In this document: piece after piece, positions 63,052 to 64,000 of the stretch
Layout: each line of letters begins with the position of its first letter
Position numbering within the stretch: the first letter of the stretch is position 1
From: Labilithrix luteola
GTDB lineage: Bacteria > Myxococcota_A > Polyangia > Polyangiales > Polyangiaceae
Assembly (NCBI RefSeq): GCF_001263205.1
Contig: NZ_CP012333.1
Span: forward strand, 5,557,001 to 5,621,000
DNA: 64,000 nt
Direction of reading: 5' to 3'
Made by a program: the position numbers and the translations under genes
The notes under the pieces: model-generated
What the model was told of the DNA's origin: nothing
Databases searched by the model: none
Seen by the model: only the letters and a program-made list of their open reading frames with translations

Positions 63052-64000
63052 GGTGAGCCGACAGCGAGTGATTCGATGACGAACGGCTTGAGCAAGATGG
63101 CTCCCTGGCCGAGCACCTTCGTGCCGCCCGGTACGCCACGTAGAACTTCACTCTCGGGCCCTCGCGATTCGCCGAGAGTGACTTCAGTCACGACCCACTG
63201 CCCGGCTCCGTGCGATACGAGGAGGTAGTCGGATTTCCCGACGTGCAGGATTCCGTCGGAGGGGGCCCAAAGAGCATCCCGCTCGTCGGTGCCCAGGCCT
63301 ACGTCGGCGAACATTCCCGGGCGAAGCTCGCCGTGCTTGTCATCGAGGATGACGAGCACCCGCAGTGTCCGCTGCTCGCGCGTCACCGTGGGGGAGATCC
63401 GATTCACCGTACCGACGAACTCTCTCCCCGGCAGGCCATAGAAACGTGCCTTGGACGATTGCCCTTGCTGCGCGCGTTCGATCTTCGATTCGGGCACGTC
63501 GGCGACGAGAAGCGCGCTGCCTTCCTTGGCGCTGCCGAGCGCTTCGGGGTCGAGGCCGGCTTGCTCGAGTTGTCGCTGCAGGGCCGCCTGGGTGCGCTCG
63601 GCGGTCCGCAGTGCGGCCGTCGCCTCGTGGACGATCTTCAGTCCTTCGAGCTTGGCCTGCTCGAGGTTGGTCTCCTCGACGGCAAGATCCTTCGGCGAGT
63701 CGGAGCCGGCTTGAACGAGCTTGCTCAATCGCTCGACGACCTTCTCCTGCGCGCTCACCCTCGTCGCGTCGAGCCGCTCGGCCGTGTTGAGCTGTTGCCT
63801 CGAGAAGGCGACCTCCGCACCCGATTTCTGCAAGTCCACGTAGGCCGAGAGCAGGTCGGGGCTCGAGAACTGCCAGCGCCCTTCGGACGTCCTTGCTCCT
63901 TTGGGGAGACTCGCCATGATGGAGCCGGTCACCTCGAGGATCGCCGAGGTCGTTCGCTCCGTTCGGACGCTCGCGACGACGAGCTTCGATTCGAGGCTCG
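63048..64000 (-). CDS. RND efflux periplasmic adaptor (CusB/HlyD type), N-terminus outside window
   Basis: The frame is open to the right edge, so the signal peptide and first part are missing. Visible parts: first lipoyl half (VTGSIMASLPKG), coiled-coil hairpin (~60-130; DLLSAYVDLQKSGAEVAFSR, LAVEETNLEQAKLEG), beta-barrel (SSKARFYGLPGREFVGTVNR, LRPGMFADVGLG) and membrane-proximal domain (GILHVGKSDYLLVSHGAG, VTLGESRGPESEVLRGVPGG). The stop overlaps the pump ATG by four bases. It links the inner-membrane pump to a TolC-type channel. Confidence 0.9.
   Translation of the reverse strand, partial: SLESKLVVASVRTERTTSAILEVTGSIMASLPKGARTSEGRWQFSSPDLLSAYVDLQKSGAEVAFSRQQLNTAERLDATRVSAQEKVVERLSKLVQAGSDSPKDLAVEETNLEQAKLEGLKIVHEATAALRTAERTQAALQRQLEQAGLDPEALGSAKEGSALLVADVPESKIERAQQGQSSKARFYGLPGREFVGTVNRISPTVTREQRTLRVLVILDDKHGELRPGMFADVGLGTDERDALWAPSDGILHVGKSDYLLVSHGAGQWVVTEVTLGESRGPESEVLRGVPGGTKVLGQGAILLKPFVIESLAVGSP

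Overview
The window is high-GC DNA with long, tightly packed genes. It suggests a myxobacterium, most likely of the Polyangiales type. The reasons are a giant kinase/ATPase/histidine-kinase fusion, many secreted lipoproteins built from RCC1 repeats, WGS..NDVWAVG repeats, cysteine-rich NCGACGN repeats and IgGFc-binding domains, a periplasmic-type caspase, and three ECF sigma loci. No species call is possible from this alone.

Layout. 1-9,920 is a signalling block: the end of an NtrC-type regulator, the giant trifunctional kinase (broken by one missing base), an AraC regulator and three response regulators (receiver only, NtrC type, FixJ type). 10,177-16,406 is a co-directional metabolic and membrane run: isochorismatase-like hydrolase, XapX protein, YtcJ-type amidohydrolase, DoxX protein, porin-like outer-membrane protein, DUF1275 protein and TMEM175-type channel. 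16,557-22,179 holds redox and stress genes (UBP zinc finger, cyclic-nucleotide-binding/thioredoxin-reductase fusion, DksA-like protein) and two histidine kinases. A 247-bp inverted-repeat element with a 10-bp target duplication sits directly behind the second kinase. 22,464-29,870 holds a flavin monooxygenase, a 934-residue repeat lipoprotein, a stretch of 42-bp repeats, a hypothetical protein and a thiamine-diphosphate 2-oxoacid decarboxylase.

30,002-39,411 looks like an accessory island. It is bounded by two copies of a terminator/tRNA-Glu-3'-end/TMEM14 module, with the intact tRNA-Glu(UUC) at the right end. It carries an ECF sigma, anti-sigma, caspase/beta-barrel operon, small secreted proteins in less GC-rich DNA, and remnants of IS701-type and IS66-type transposases and a serine recombinase.

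39,578-58,191 is the most unusual part: two paralogous cassettes facing each other. Each has an outer-membrane barrel-like protein, an ECF sigma factor, a single-pass membrane partner, and lipoproteins in the same order (cysteine-rich, WGS/NDVWAVG-repeat, RCC1, IgGFc-binding). Most junctions are 4-nt ATGA overlaps. In the left cassette the lipoprotein genes run divergently and have their own copy of the sigma gene's promoter, followed by a 38-codon ORF coupled to the first lipoprotein gene. The likely picture is an envelope sensor that switches on a coat of surface lipoproteins through a dedicated sigma factor.

58,611-64,000 holds the magnesium transporter MgtE and, convergent with it, a heavy-metal RND pump with its adaptor.

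Three genes (giant kinase, one repeat lipoprotein, RND pump) are each broken by a single missing base inside a C-run. Adding one C restores all three to expected length. That points to homopolymer errors in the sequence, though real mutations cannot be excluded.
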